Below are positions 30,935-42,993 of a DNA stretch of 64,000 nucleotides, piece by piece. The DNA is from Haliclona indistincta (lineage: Eukaryota; Porifera; Demospongiae; Haplosclerida; Chalinidae): the NCBI GenBank assembly GCA_964017065.1, contig OZ024783.1:13762040-13826039 (forward strand), given 5' to 3'. A program made the translations under genes and the position numbers. Below the pieces are notes generated by a model that worked only from the letters and a program-made list of their open reading frames with translations, searched no databases and had not been told where the DNA came from. Within the stretch, counting starts at the first letter, position 1. Each line of letters opens with the position of its first letter.

Positions 30935-32690
30935 GGCAACGTTTGTCCAAACATTGTCATACCTGATCCCCACTAGTATCAGTAGAGCTCGATCAACTGG
31001 TATAATTAATGTTCAGGGATACAATCTAGTGGCCCTTTGGCCAACAAAAAACCAAACATGAAAAAAATATTGTCAGTTTCTAAAGTATAATAATTATTGA
31101 CATGAATATTATTTTATTCTAAGTGGGGTCCTGGTTAGCTTCGGAACTGTCCTGGGAACTTCACTTTTTACTACTGTGGACAATGATTCTTCAGATGCTG
31201 ACTTGAGGCTTTTGTTTTAGTCCTTTCGTAGATCTTGTGATTTCACATAATGACGACTTGTATAGTGAACTGTTTGCTCTTTTGAGCAGACGGTGGAATT
31301 TACAACTGAACTACATGTGTGTTAAACAGTACTGCTCTACTTTATCTACCAACATAATATTCGTGCTGACAAGAACATCCAAATAATAAGCTCATTGATG
31401 CTCACAATTTCAAGTAGTCAGTTTGTGTGCACTCACTCATAATATCATAAAGTTAAACTTCACAAACTCAGTTGATGTGCATATGCACATGTGTGCTGTG
31501 TTATTTGTACATGGTTTCACTGCTGCTGCCTTTAGAATCATAGGTTGCTGATAGCTGTGGCATAGATATTTCACCAAGCAGGATTGGAAACTGCTGTACA
31601 GACCGTCTGTCTTCACAAAATTAGCACCTTTTCATTACCTTGACCTCAGTGCCGGATTTATGCAAGGGCTTTAGGGGCTACAGGCCTGGGCTCCAGCCAT
31701 TGGGGGTCCCAATTCTGTACAAAAACTTTTTTATAATTATTAATCTACCTTGTTAACTTTCTTCCTGGTGAAAACTACTGCTTATAGTCGACTACAGACA
31801 GTTACAGTATCGTGGTAGAGCGACTGTCGCTCGTCATAAAAAAATTGGGCTGGGTTCTGGTCTCATTCCCAAACTAGGCGTGGTGGTGTGGAAACAATTT
31901 TGTTACTATAAATCCGGCACTGCTTGACCTCCATCCACAATAAGAAACTGCAATTTGAGTCTTGCAAAGAACATGACGCTGGCAAAACAACTTAGAAACT
32001 ATCGATTGATATGTCAGCAATGCTTGGCTGTATGTTAGCTGTGTTGTGGTGAACTTATTGATTGTGACAACACAATGCTTACCAATGGCCTGCTTTACTG
32101 CCTTTACTTAGTAAAAGTAGAAGTCTCGTAGGACAACAGATAAATCAGTAAAACAGTTTTTTCATGAACCATATAGCATCAATGTGTGGAAACAGCTATG
32201 TCTCGGCCGATTTGTACTTGTTTTGTTTTGCCTGTGTTGTCTAAGGTTTAATTTGTCGATGTTTGTGGCCGTTTATAGGAGTGTGCATAATGTACATTGT
32301 GCACTTGTGTACAGTGTGTACTCGTGCACAATTTAGTTTCGCATTTGCAAAGCCTGCATGGTCTTTGGTACATGGAATCAAAATAGTTTGATAAAGCTCA
32401 CCGTTGGAGCACTGCAAGCATGAACAAGTGAGCCTTGGGCTGTTGAGCTGCTTTTCTCTCTCTGAAAAAAGCGAACACTGAAAGCCTGCACCAATGTGCT
32501 TAGTCAGAAATATCTATGGCTGTTGTCAGTGAAGAATCTTGTGCACTCGTAAATCTTGCAAAATGCCTTTATTCTTCAATCCTAGTAGCTGTTGTAAAAT
32601 CAAAACCACTTCCTACATTGCTATGTGTACTGCAGATTATGGCTGTGAATATATTTGGTTGCTAGGGAGTGAGCCGAGAATGAGGATGTT
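30935..32690 (+). repeat. Segmental duplication unit B
   Basis: Counterpart of 27,955-30,110 with the same block order but smaller indels. It lacks the 470-bp block found in unit A and preserves the hAT MITE in more complete form. Confidence 0.8.
31647..31922. mobile_element. hAT-type MITE, complete copy in unit B
   Basis: Perfect terminal repeats CAGTGCCGGATTTAT and ATAAATCCGGCACTG enclose 276 bp. The 8-bp duplication CTTGACCT lies at 31,639-31,646 and 31,923-31,930. Because both segmental units share the same duplication, insertion preceded the segmental duplication. Confidence 0.9.
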
Positions 32691-32699
32691 TTGACAACG

Positions 32700-32905
32700 T
32701 TCGTCCAAACATGGTCATATCTGATCCCCACTAGTATCAGTAGAGCTCGATCCACTGGTATAAATAATGTTCATAGATGTAGTCTAGTGGCCTTCGGGCC
32801 AACAAACAAACAAACAAAACTTCGTCTCTTCTTGAGTGGGGTTTCTGGTTAGCTTCGGAACTGTCCTGGGAGCTTCACTCTTTTTACTACTGTGGCCTGT
32901 TTAGG
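32700..32905 (+). repeat. Dispersed TATAAATA-core repeat copy
   Basis: Same core, CACTAGTATCAGTAGAGC to CTGGTATAAATAATG, and the TTAGCTTCGGAACTGTCC block. A decayed MITE-like stretch ending TTTCACTGTA follows to 33,024. Confidence 0.7.
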
Positions 32906-33112
32906 CAGGTGGCTTCATTATAGAGGGTGAAACTCATTGCAGGTTATCAGTTGGGACTCTAGCATGTGGCTGTATTAGAGGTGACCGTATTGTGCAAGTG
33001 ACCATTAGCTCAGGTTTCACTGTAATATGAAATTACACAGTGTGTAAGCACATTATTGAGATATTTTACAGCGATTTTCAAAGATCTTGTATAAACGAGG
33101 CAAAAGCGGGAG

Positions 33113-33303
33113 TGTGATGTTGAGATACTGTACACGCTGATTTCTGAACACCTGTACCAGGAGCAGGCTACTTGCACTGCTTTTCTCGTGAACGTGTTGT
33201 TGCCTCTTGCATGGAGTAGAGAAGCTGAAATGTTTCTGTCCAAGTCTGTCAACACAAGAAGCCAGCTTTTATCAGTGTATCAAGAACTGTTAGCTTCTGA
33301 TTA
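33113..33303 (+). CDS. Unrecognised coding-like segment (possible terminal exon)
   Basis: An open frame without an ATG reads VEILYTLISEHLYQEQ, then FLVNVLLPLAWSREAE, and ends QLLSVYQELLASD and TAG. The composition is protein-like and unlike the neighbouring repeats. An acceptor-like CACCTGTACCAG precedes EQATCT. No family is recognised, and no partner exon was found. Confidence 0.25.
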
Positions 33304-33529
33304 GGCATTGACCGCAAATTGTCATGTGCAGCAGTGGCGTTACCGGTTATTGAGCACATGCACTGTGCTCGGCCCAATTGTGTGGTTCGTACTGAGTACT
33401 TCAATCATTCTGTCTTACATTATGTACTGTACAAGTTAGTGCGTATTCCAGAATTTATACAGTGTGTAGACCAACACACTGCATAGTCCATTGATCATGA
33501 TTTATGATGTGTTGCAAATCGTATCCGAA

Positions 33530-34040
33530 ATGGCCATTTCAGGTCCCCACTAGTGTCATGGTAGATAGATCTACTGGTATACATATCTTCATGCTATCTT
33601 ATCTAACGGGCCCTGGTCTTCTGGCTGGGGCCAATGATCAACTTATACTCTGATTTCCGCCCATGATCAACTTATACTCTGATTATCTTGTGGTTTCAGT
33701 ATGCTTGTTAAAATGTGGTTTCAGTAAGCTTAGAAGCTGTACTGAATCACTAAAAATCTTTTTCTCAAATCGCTGTATTTGAGTGCTTACAAAACATGCA
33801 TCATTTACTGCCTAATTGTTTTCATAATGGTTTTATGATACAGTTTGTGACGTGGAAATGATTTTTGGCTGTTGCTCTGCCTGTGCAGAAAAATGATAAA
33901 GTGTATGCTTTGTAGAAGTACATGTAGCCTCAAATAAAGCTCAAGTAGGGAAAACTTGTATTAGCAATGGTTATTACTGAAAAGAAGGGAAGTGTCAAAG
34001 ACGATTTCGATGAAATCTCTATTGACTCAATGAACTTTAG
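33530..34040. other. Decayed repeat sequence, no gene
   Basis: One degenerate copy of the core repeat (CACTAGTGTCATGG, about 33,547) is followed by AT-rich sequence. Nothing else is supported. Confidence 0.4.
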
Positions 34041-34043
34041 ATT

Positions 34044-34271
34044 TCAAATAATGGATCTTCCAAGCATGCTAAAATGAGAATACAACATGTCAATGTCTAT
34101 GTACCATCCTTGTGTTGTGTGTTCATACATTATAGCTCTAATAACTGAAGGCTCCTGTCGCGCTTTCCTCGCCGCTGACGCTGCTACTTTCTCCTGTTCC
34201 TCACGGAACTCCTTCCTGAACTGGTTGAACTTGTCGTCCAGTTTCTTCATGAAGCGCTCGATCACTGACAT
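34044..34271 (-). CDS. Hypothetical charged coiled-coil-like ORF
   Basis: A 75-codon ORF starting MSVIERFMKKLDDKFNQF, strongly charged and helical for about 43 residues, then less protein-like. It may be a first exon, with the real donor before the tail. Upstream on the same strand is a TATTTAAGG-like box at about 34,400. No homologue is recognised; a Gag-like or host origin is equally possible. Confidence 0.3.
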   Translation of the reverse strand: MSVIERFMKKLDDKFNQFRKEFREEQEKVAASAARKARQEPSVIRAIMYEHTTQGWYIDIDMLYSHFSMLGRSII

Positions 34272-34589
34272 GGCTCAATCTTGCTTGTAGTTGTACTAGC
34301 TTGATGTTAGCGATAGATAATAGATAACTGAATAGATTCTGTTGAGTGGCAAGTTGCGCAATCCCTAGAATGACTACATTAACCATCCCACACCTTAAAT
34401 ACCCTACCACCAGACACAATGACATCATGCTACGTACGTCATACATGTACATTGTCGCGAGCATATTTTCTGTCTAATTACTTCGCAAAACGACTCAAAA
34501 TATGTTACCTACATTGCACCACTGTTATATGTGTACATTATGGATATGAATAATTCATTTAGTTGTTGCTATAGAGTGTGCCGAGAATG

Positions 34590-35410
34590 CAGATGTTTTG
34601 ACAGCATTCATCCATACCTTATCCCCACTAGTATCAGTAGAGATCGATCCACTGGTATAAATACATGTAATGTTCATAGATGTAGTCCAGTGGCCTTAGG
34701 GCCAACAAGCAAACGTCGTCTCTTCTTGAGTGGGGTTCCTGGTTAGCTTCGGAACTGTCCTGGGATAGTGTTGGGCGATATCATATTTTCAATATTCGAT
34801 ATTTTGTTTACTCAAATATCACGACACAACTAAATATTGGTTATAATGTAATGAATGGTATAGATCATGTAGGGTTGGTTCCATAGTGTTACTAGACCAA
34901 AGATCTGTCGTGGCACTGAAGAAATCGACCTGCTTGATGTCAGAAGCAACTTTGTCACGTGTTTTGCTGCTGCCCACCTGATCCTCTTTTCTCTGCTGTC
35001 CCCTCACCTCCCTTCATTCTTCTGTAAACCTCGGGATGAGCATTTCAAAGATGCGAGAGAAGATTGGACGTGTTACCACTCTTTGTTTCCACCGTTCGCG
35101 AGCATTTTTTACAGATCGGACGATCTTCGTTCACAGGCTTTCCTTCATCGTCGGCTTCGAATCCGAAGTACTCCCATACTGGAGACTTATTTGCACCAGG
35201 CTTAGACACAAGCTATGCAGTTGCCATGTCGATCTCCACGTGACCAATTATATTAATGGTTATTACCTGTCGATAATATCGCTGGTTATGAAAGTACCAC
35301 GATATGATATCGATATCGCAAAATATCGTATAGCAACTAAAAATATCGGTTATCGCCCATCACTATCCTGGGAGTTTCACTCTTTTTACTACTGCGGACA
35401 ATGATTCTTT
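34590..35410 (+). repeat. Core repeat copy interrupted by a hAT element
   Basis: The repeat runs from 34,610 to TCCTGGGA (34,765) and resumes at 35,366 with the same TCCTGGGA, so the 600-bp insertion is younger than the repeat. Confidence 0.85.
34766..35365 (-). mobile_element. Non-autonomous hAT element with BED-finger remnant
   Basis: Ends TAGTGTTGGGCGATAT and the inverse ATCGCCCATCACTA, flanked by the 8-bp duplication TCCTGGGA (34,758-34,765 and 35,366-35,373). On the minus strand about 35,215-35,035 encodes a BED zinc finger: VWEYFGF, ICKKC, GNTSNLLSHL, a stop where Arg or Lys is expected, then NAHPEV. Further on is FFSATTDLWSS, a typical hAT transposase phrase. The catalytic body is deleted, so this is a decayed internal-deletion derivative. 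Confidence 0.85.
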
Positions 35411-35759
35411 GTTGTAAATGATTCTATGCTTTGTTGATCGTTGCTGGACATTCTCCGAAGTTGAATGTGACCATGGTTAACTGGCTACCAGATTGTAGGT
35501 TTAATCTGGACTACAGGAAAGCGTGGTGTGGGCTCAGATAAAATTCAGCAAAAACAAAAAACCTGCTACAAGCATGGCTGTGTCCTTTGTGCACTGCCAG
35601 CTAATTATTACACTGTGGTAGCATACTATTGGCTTCTGTCATTTGCCAGCTTGTATCAATAGCTTGATAAATCTGTTACAATCATTATCTGCTGATGGTA
35701 GTTGCTGTGTGCTGTCAAAGCATTGGTGCTTCTTTCATTACTTGGGTGTGCCGAGAATG

Positions 35760-36320
35760 AGGATGTTTTGACAACCTTCGTCCAAACATGGTCATGCCTG
35801 ACCCCACTAGTATCAATAGAGCTCGATCCACTGGTATAAATAGTGTTCATAGATATATTCTAATGGCCTTAGGGCCAACAAACACGAGAGATATATATTC
35901 TGATCATGAGTGGGGTTTCTGGTTAGCTTCGGAACTGTCCTGGGAGCTTCACTCTTTTTACTACTGTGGACTATGATTCTTTGTTGTAAAAGCAGGTGCT
36001 GACTTGAGGCGTTTGTTTTGATCCTTTTGAAGCTGTATAATCTTGTGATTTGACATGATGACGACTTGTTGAGCAGACGGTGGAATTTGCAACTGAAGTG
36101 CACACACTACATGTACATGTATGTTCTCTATTTTATCTACCAGCATATTATTTGTGCTGACAAGCATCCGAATAACATCCAAATAATAAGCTCATTGATG
36201 CTCACAATTTCACAATTTCAAGTAGTCAGTTTGTGTACTCACACTCAGATCATAAAGTTAAACTTCACAAACTCAGTTCATGTGTATTGTGCTATTCATA
36301 CTTGTACATGAGTTATATGA
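35760..36320 (+). repeat. Dispersed TATAAATA-core repeat, near-complete copy
   Basis: CACTAGTATCAATAGAGC, CTGGTATAAATAGTG, GGTTAGCTTCGGAACTGTCC and the block ACGGTGGAATTTGCAACTGA occur in family order. A shorter, diverged copy follows at 36,383-36,560. Confidence 0.75.
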
Positions 36321-36637
36321 AATTACGCAGTGTGTAGTAAACACATTATTGAGATATTTTATGCGTATGATGTCGGTCTAAACATGGTCATGCTAGCGCC
36401 CCACTAGTATCATGATGAGTAAACCCATCAGTATAAGTATGTTTGAATGCTCTACTGGAGTGGCCCTGGTCTTTAGGCCAGGGCTGGCTCTGAGGGGGGC
36501 CTTTTGAACATGCATACGTGCAAAACTACAAGTTGCCTTGGTTAGCTTAGGAGCTGTTCCAAGGTGTGCTTGTTTTGGTTCTGTTTTATTGAGGTTGAAA
36601 AGAAGTGATAGAAGATAGAAGTGAAGTGTAGAGTAAA

Positions 36638-37840
36638 AGAAAATTAAAAAGATTTCTATCGAAATCAAAAGGATGTAGGGTTGTGAAATCTACCACTGGT
36701 CAACAATGTAAACTAACAAGGAACAAGCATGGAATGGTAACACGATTGACTTGCTAACAGACCATAGATCCCTACATCAGTGGCTGCTGTAGTTGACTAT
36801 AGCTAGTTCAGCTTGTTGCTGTTGACTGACACCTGACGTGCATTCAGCTTGTGACAGCTTATGTACAGCCACTGATGTAGGGATCTATGGTCTGTTAGCA
36901 AGTCAATCGTGTTACCATTCCATGCTTGTTCCTTGTTAGTTTACATTGTTGACCAGTGGTAGATTTCACAACCCTACATCCTTTTGATTTCGATAGAAAT
37001 CTTTTTAATTTTCTTGTTTGTGTCCTTTTTTCTTTTTCAGTGAAGTGCAGTTCAATATCATGCAATTGCTGTGCCATCTTTGTTTCCACCATTGGTTTGG
37101 TTTTCCTGTTGTTCATGGCTTTTCTTTATTATTGACAATTTTAAACTTGTGGCTCTTATGCTGTAGATATCAGCTCGCCTACGCATGCATGAATACAGTG
37201 CATACGAGCCCCGCCCACACTTGTTTACGGCGGTTGTAATTATCTGGCAAGGCAGAATGGTGATTCTGCGCTTGCTAGCTTACCGTTCTTCGAAGACTCC
37301 AGAGTACAGACAAATATGTGTTCTCCGTGATCTATACGGCGTGGCGATACTCAAGCTTGTGCTTGGTCACGTGCGCTAACCACAGCTTGGTCACGTGCGT
37401 ATTGCACAATCACTATAATTATTAATGGCGTCTAACACCTAGCTGACAATGGATCACGATCGAGAAATCGCGGAATTTATATCGCCGTTGCGCTAAAAAC
37501 TAAGTTCAAAAGGCACATGCCAGGAGAATTTCACGACTGTTCGTGGGTGTTTTGGTCTCGGCACTGCTCACGTAAAGGTGCTAGGCGAGTGGAAGAAAGA
37601 AAGAAAGAAAGAAGAAAGAAGAAAACGAAGATGAAGAAACTCGATTTTCACCGTTTCCAGGTTCGTCACTTTAGTAACAATCTCGAGCAATCTCCTTGCT
37701 ACTGTAAGATGGGGCAACGCCAGATAGCAGATTTAAGTGTCTTTGGACGTATAAAATTCATCACCAGGCGAAATATCAGCGTTTGAATGCTAATACATTG
37801 TATGTAGCCGCCATCTTGTTTTCTCGTTCAACCCTACATA
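36638..37840. mobile_element. Sister of the foldback transposon at 427-2249
   Basis: A palindrome (36,638-37,015, arms about 150 bp) is followed by about 0.8 kb with the same (GAAA)-rich tract (37,590-37,625). The right end is GCCGCCATCTTGTTTTC then TCAACCCTACAT (37,808-37,839). The layout parallels the first element, but the arm sequences differ. Confidence 0.6.
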
Positions 37841-37999
37841 GGGAGACACTACCGTGTCTCCCTAATAACATGACTAAAAAGGTACTATTTTCTGCTTTGT
37901 TTTGCAGTACCTGTTTACTTGATCGACGATCAACACTTGAGGTGTGTTCACACTGGTGCTTGAACCCGGGTCGAATAGATTGCATCCGCACTCGATGTG

Positions 38000-38860
38000 T
38001 ATGGATCCGGTTTTGTTGAACCTGAGTTCAGTTTGACACCACTATGTGTACGTACTAGAGACGCTCCCTGAGCGCTTAAGCCCTAGAGAAAGACATACAT
38101 TGTTAAGAAGCTCTCGTGATAGCACTATAAATGCTACCTTGGACTGCTGCATGGACTTGACTCACGTTGAGTGCTAACTGAATTCAACCGAGGCATGTCT
38201 GGTTTGATGGTAACCCGGATTTGACCGTGCGAACACATCTTTGATTAACACTTGCAGTAATTGGATAAAATGCTTCAATCTTCGTAATGCTTTTCCACAG
38301 CACAATCACTACCTCTCTCTGTTCATCTTATCTCTTTCATACACAATCAATACTAGTTAGTTGAATGTCATTATTTGTAACCACCAATTTGTGATAAATA
38401 ATTATAAATCACTCATCTGAGCTTTTTGCCCAATTGAACACAAATCTAGCTTTGTAATAATAGTAAAGTAAGTGCAGCCAAGAGTGTTTGTGTCACTATC
38501 TTTGCCATTACTTGTTTTTTTGTGAATCTTTAGCTATAATTGTTGTGTTGTGTGATATTATTTCAATTGTTACAAACAAAGTTTGTGTCCAGTCATGGTA
38601 ATTATTGTGTATTTCGTGTTGATCACCTGAACCATTCCGCCTTTGTCTTTGTGTATCTGTGCGTATTCAAATAATGTTTCCGTGGTGGTCTAAATCCTGT
38701 AGGCACCTCGAATCCATCGAGGTGTCCATCCATCCATCCATCCATCCATCAAGTCTCTAATAACATACATACTGCAGTAGTTGCACTGTAAATGTACATG
38801 TGTATTTGTGCAAGTATGCTAGAAGCTACTGCATGTCTTTAGTGAACTACATGTTAGTTA
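38000..38860. other. AT-rich intergenic DNA
   Basis: No gene seen. A (CCAT)n microsatellite lies at about 38,727-38,753. Confidence 0.4.
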
Positions 38861-39325
38861 CCCGTGCGCAGTATGCGGGAGGGTTATGCGTTTGTGTCCG
38901 TCTATATGTGTGTGGACAAAAAACACGCCTGTTTGCGTCTTACACCTCAAAAATCTCCACAAAAACACTCTCTGCAGTTTCTTCACTGAATTTATAATCA
39001 TATGAAGACGTTTTCTGTGCTGGCAAGCCTTGCTCGAGTGGCTAATCCATGGCTTTCTAAAGCTACGTGTTCTTGTAAGAGCACTTTACGGTATTGTGGG
39101 TGTGTCACCCTACCTCCTATCCATGTCGATGTCCTCACTCAGTCTCACGTGTACTGGTATCAGTCTTTCTTGAGGCCTTCTGTGATGTGCCCATAAACTG
39201 TTACTTAGTGCATTTATGCTCATCTATTTTTCTGGAGCTGTCTTTTGGGCTAACTATAACGTGCGTGTTGCAGTAATGCTTGAGTAGTCGCCTAGCTCAG
39301 CGCACGGGTATGTGTTCTTTAGAAC
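38861..39325 (+). repeat. Second copy of the 470-bp block at 28,515-28,985
   Basis: Shared phrases include CGTGCGCAGTATGCG, ATGAAGACGTTTTCTGTGC, GGCTAATCCATGGC and GTGGGTGTGTCACCCTACC. Short ORFs in both copies are not conserved enough to call genes. Confidence 0.8.
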
Positions 39326-39459
39326 TCTAGTTGATACCGTGTTGTCTTGTTGTAAAAAGGTAACTCAGTACAGCTCCGAAACTTACTGAGCACCTAATGT
39401 ACAAGCCTGCCTAGTTCTCAAGCTAGCTTTGTACAGGGCATTAGATTCTACGATTCAAG

Positions 39460-39620
39460 TTTTTGTATATTAGGGTATTTGTAACTTTTTTGGTCTTTTG
39501 TGATTTTGGACCCTAGACGCCACTGGTCCAGAGCCTACAGTATAATATTGTTCGAGCTTATTTATACTCATGGATCTAGTGTTGCTGACACTAGTGGGGT
39601 CTACCAAGCATCCTGTATTG
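39460..39620 (-). repeat. Core repeat copy, opposite orientation
   Basis: On the minus strand it reads CACTAGTGTCAGCAACACTAG then ATGAGTATAAATAAGC. Similar inverted copies occur at 41,395-41,500 and 42,530-42,660, and each is accompanied by a GTACAGCTCCGAAGCT-type block. Confidence 0.7.
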
Positions 39621-39720
39621 CTCGTGATTATCATGTGTAATAATATGATTATAGTTACATTATAATTCATTGAATCTCACAATGTTCAGGTCAAGAGTTA
39701 TTACTGACCATTTGTAATAG

Positions 39721-39883
39721 TTAACGTATGGTTCCGAGTGCATTATCGGATTTATCCGCACGAGCTTCCGGTCGAGTAGCTAAAAATAGCGCACTCGGGC
39801 TCCGCCCTCGTGCGCTATTTTTACCTACTCGACCGGAAGCTCGTGCGGATAAATCCGATAATGCACTCGGAACCATACGTTAA
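39721..39883. repeat. 163-bp near-perfect palindrome
   Basis: TTAACGTATGGTTCCGAGTG at the left mirrors CACTCGGAACCATACGTTAA at the right, and complementarity continues to a short centre around CGGGCTCCGCCC. The ends resemble those of the 12,934-13,071 palindrome (TTAACCCATGGGTTCCGAG). Confidence 0.9.
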
Positions 39884-39899
39884 TTGTTTTATTGTGCCT

Positions 39900-41370
39900 T
39901 TCTGTTTAGATCAATGCGCATGCGCGAATCCCATGTGTTCGTTTTAAGATGGCTGAAGGTAGCCCTGATGCTAAAAGCTCCGTCTATCTCTATCATTACG
40001 ACGAAAGAAGACGGAATTGGCTCTCAGTTCTCGATTTGTAGTTGCTTCTGACGCAGATGTGATAAAGGCTGCCGAGGGAGTTGATCCAGAGAACACGTCT
40101 AGAGTGAACGCGTGGGGCTTGAGAAAATTTTGATAAATGGATTATGGAAACCGGTAAGGCAACTTCTTCTGAACGGTGCCAGGAGACTTACTTCACTATA
40201 ATGATCCTGTGATAGTTAGTAAATGGTTGTGCAAGTTTATTTTGGGAACTAGGCAAGAGAGCGGGAAGCCCTATCCTCCGAAATCTTTCTGTATGGTCTG
40301 TATCGTATGTCAAGTCCTACTTCTACTTCCAAGCGTTCCTGTTAGTCTGTCAAACTTGTTCTCTGGACAACTGCAGAATTGTGTTGGATTTTTAAGTCAA
40401 GCTGTTTGTTTATTGTGAATTTGATTAATTTGTACCCACTAGTATTGGGAGCATGTGATGGTATAAAAACGCTGACAGGAAGTGTGGTCTGATCAAACAA
40501 ACCACCGCCAGTGCATTATTTCTGATATCGCACTGGACACTCTCTTCCCATTGCTTTTCAATGGGAAACTGCAGTGCATTATTTTTGATAATGCACTGTG
40601 GTTTTGCTGGAGAGTGCGCTAGCAGATTTAGCAGCCTCAATATAGCCTTGTTTTTAGTGTTGTAAAAGTAATGGGTTTTAATTTTAGTTATAGTTATTGT
40701 TAAATTAACTCTGTCAGTGTCTTTTCAGTTATTATTTGTTAACAAGAAACTTCAGCACATTTAGTTTTAGTTATTGTGAATTATTGATAGCGTGCTGTTA
40801 GTATTAGTGAGCTGTGTTTATTCAACAGAAATAACAGAATTGCCTTCCTAGCTGTTCACTCTTGCAGTTACAGCGGTTTTATTACTCCTTGCAACAGTCA
40901 CAAAGCGTGATCCGTGCCTTATTCGGAAGGTTTATTACATTACGTGTGATAACGTGTTTCGAACAGATAATGGTCTAGGGTTTTGGGGTGTACTGATTGG
41001 TGCTGTATATACATTAGCCTGTTCTTGTCTGTGTTTGGAAAAATTATCAAAAGATACTCAGTACAGCTATGAAGCTTACTTAGTACCAAACTTTCCAAAC
41101 ATTTTGGTGCAGGTACTGTGAGGTAAATAATTTCTCTGTCTTCAGTACTGAGCTGCCATCTTGAAGCGCTAAAAATTGTATATCCGCTAGTGACAGTTTG
41201 CTGGCAAAAAAATCCAATTAAAGCGTGGGCAATTCACACTCCTTCTCATTATGGATTCCTTGTGTAAACTATCAAAAGATACACATGTACTCAGTACAGC
41301 TCCGAAGCTAACCGAGTACATTTACTAAACCACCATACTCTTGCAGGTACCATAAGATAAACCTGCCAAA
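39900..41370. other. Intergenic, no supported gene
   Basis: Holds a short self-complementary repeat of GTGCATTATTTCTGAT / GATAATGCACTG (about 40,510-40,600), a TTACAGCGGTTTTATTACT terminus at 40,868, and decayed core-repeat pieces. Confidence 0.4.
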
Positions 41371-41979
41371 TTTATGAATCCATGTACCTTGTGGTCCAGG
41401 TTGCCCTGGACCATTTCAATGTACTGTTCAAGCTTATTTATACTCATGGATCTAGTATTACTGACACTAGTGGGCTTTGCCGAGCATCCTGAATTGTATC
41501 GTAGTACATGCCAGTCATGCTATGATATAAACAAGCTTTGCAATGATAACAAATCCCAAATAAGGTAAGCAGCAGATTTAGGATAGAGTATGGTTATGCT
41601 ACTGTAGTTAGCCGCTCCCAGGCTGCTCCTTTTCTTTATGCACTCCTATATGTAGTTGTACGTAAACTTATTTATTTCTCTCGTTCTTTAGTTCATAGTA
41701 CATGTAGCTTACATGTGATTGAACCAGTGTTCAACTACTGGTATAAGTGTAGTTGATTTTATTCTCCACACAACTTCTTGAGTGGAGTTCCTGATTCACT
41801 TTCAAACCGTCCTGGGAAAGGTCACTCTTTTATGTCATGGACAAATGAATCAAATGATCCTTGTTGAAGCTTTTATTTTGGTTTATTGACGTGGTTTCGC
41901 TTGTACTTGTGTGATGTATCAAACGACGAAAAGACTTAAGAGTACGAAGGTGTAGGGTTTTGGGTTTTTAGAGAAACAT

Positions 41980-42350
41980 GAACCCTTTACAAGCGGTGGG
42001 CAACTATTGTTGCCTTGCAAGTTTGACGTCACAGGAAATGAGCATCGAAATTCGAAGATTGGTTATTTCGAGGGCCGGAAGCCCTGCCTAGCAGAATGAT
42101 GGAGCGAAAACCTAGCACTACTGTGTCTCCTGGGCCCTCTTGACATGAAAAGCAGCCAAACATGCGCTAAATTTGTCTCATGCATGCTGTTTTGTCCAAA
42201 GGAGCGGTGTTTTTAGCCCCATTGAGTGTGATTTTAGCACACAGCAGTTGGTAGGTCATCAAGTGGGCGTGGCTAACTGCGCTCACCATTGACAACAAGC
42301 CAGCGCGTTGTGCAAGTTGATTTGCATTTTAAAGAGGCTAGGATTGCTGT
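41980..42350 (+). repeat. Dispersed repeat related to the TTAA-flanked element at 54,106
   Basis: Shared phrases include CAAGTTTGACGTCA, CTTGACATGAAAAGCAGCC, CAGTTGGTAGGTCATCAAG and TTGACAACAAGCC. The left end AACCCTTTACAAGCG matches the CCCTTCACAAGCG terminus of the complete copy. Confidence 0.8.
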
Positions 42351-42993
42351 TCGTACTTGGAGGCCAGGGTGAAACACTGATTGGTACTGTATACACAATA
42401 GCCTCTCCTTGCCTGTGTCTAGAAAAAATGTCTAAAAGTACTCAGTACAGCTCCGAAGCTCACCTAGTACCAAACACTCTAAATATCTTGGTGCAGGTAC
42501 CGTGAGGTAATGCCTGCGAATTGTGAGTCGACCGTTGGACCAGGTTGCCCTGGACCAGTTCAATGTACGGTTCAAGCTTAAATCCTTGACCAGGATGTCA
42601 TGGATCTAGTGTTACTGACACTAGTGGGCTGCAGCAAGCATCCTGTATTGCTCGTGATTATCGGAAGCTTATAGTCATTCATTGGTTTCTAAGTTTATGC
42701 TCTTGTCCTAAAGTTCTAGTGACTATTAAGCAGCAAGTACATGTAGAAGACAATTCTGGACGTAAAGGAAAAACTGAAGTGGTGTCACTTTCAAATTGCT
42801 AATCAGAAACCGCATGTCCTATGATCTCCATCTTGCTGTTGGGATATCCTTTTTATAGCTGTACTGTGAAGTTATTCTCACAACAACGTTGCGAAGCAGC
42901 TGGTTTTTATCAGGCTACTACAAATGATGCATTACTAATGGTTTCTCAATCGCTGCATCAAGGTGATCGTATCGTTGTCATCTTCTGATGTGT

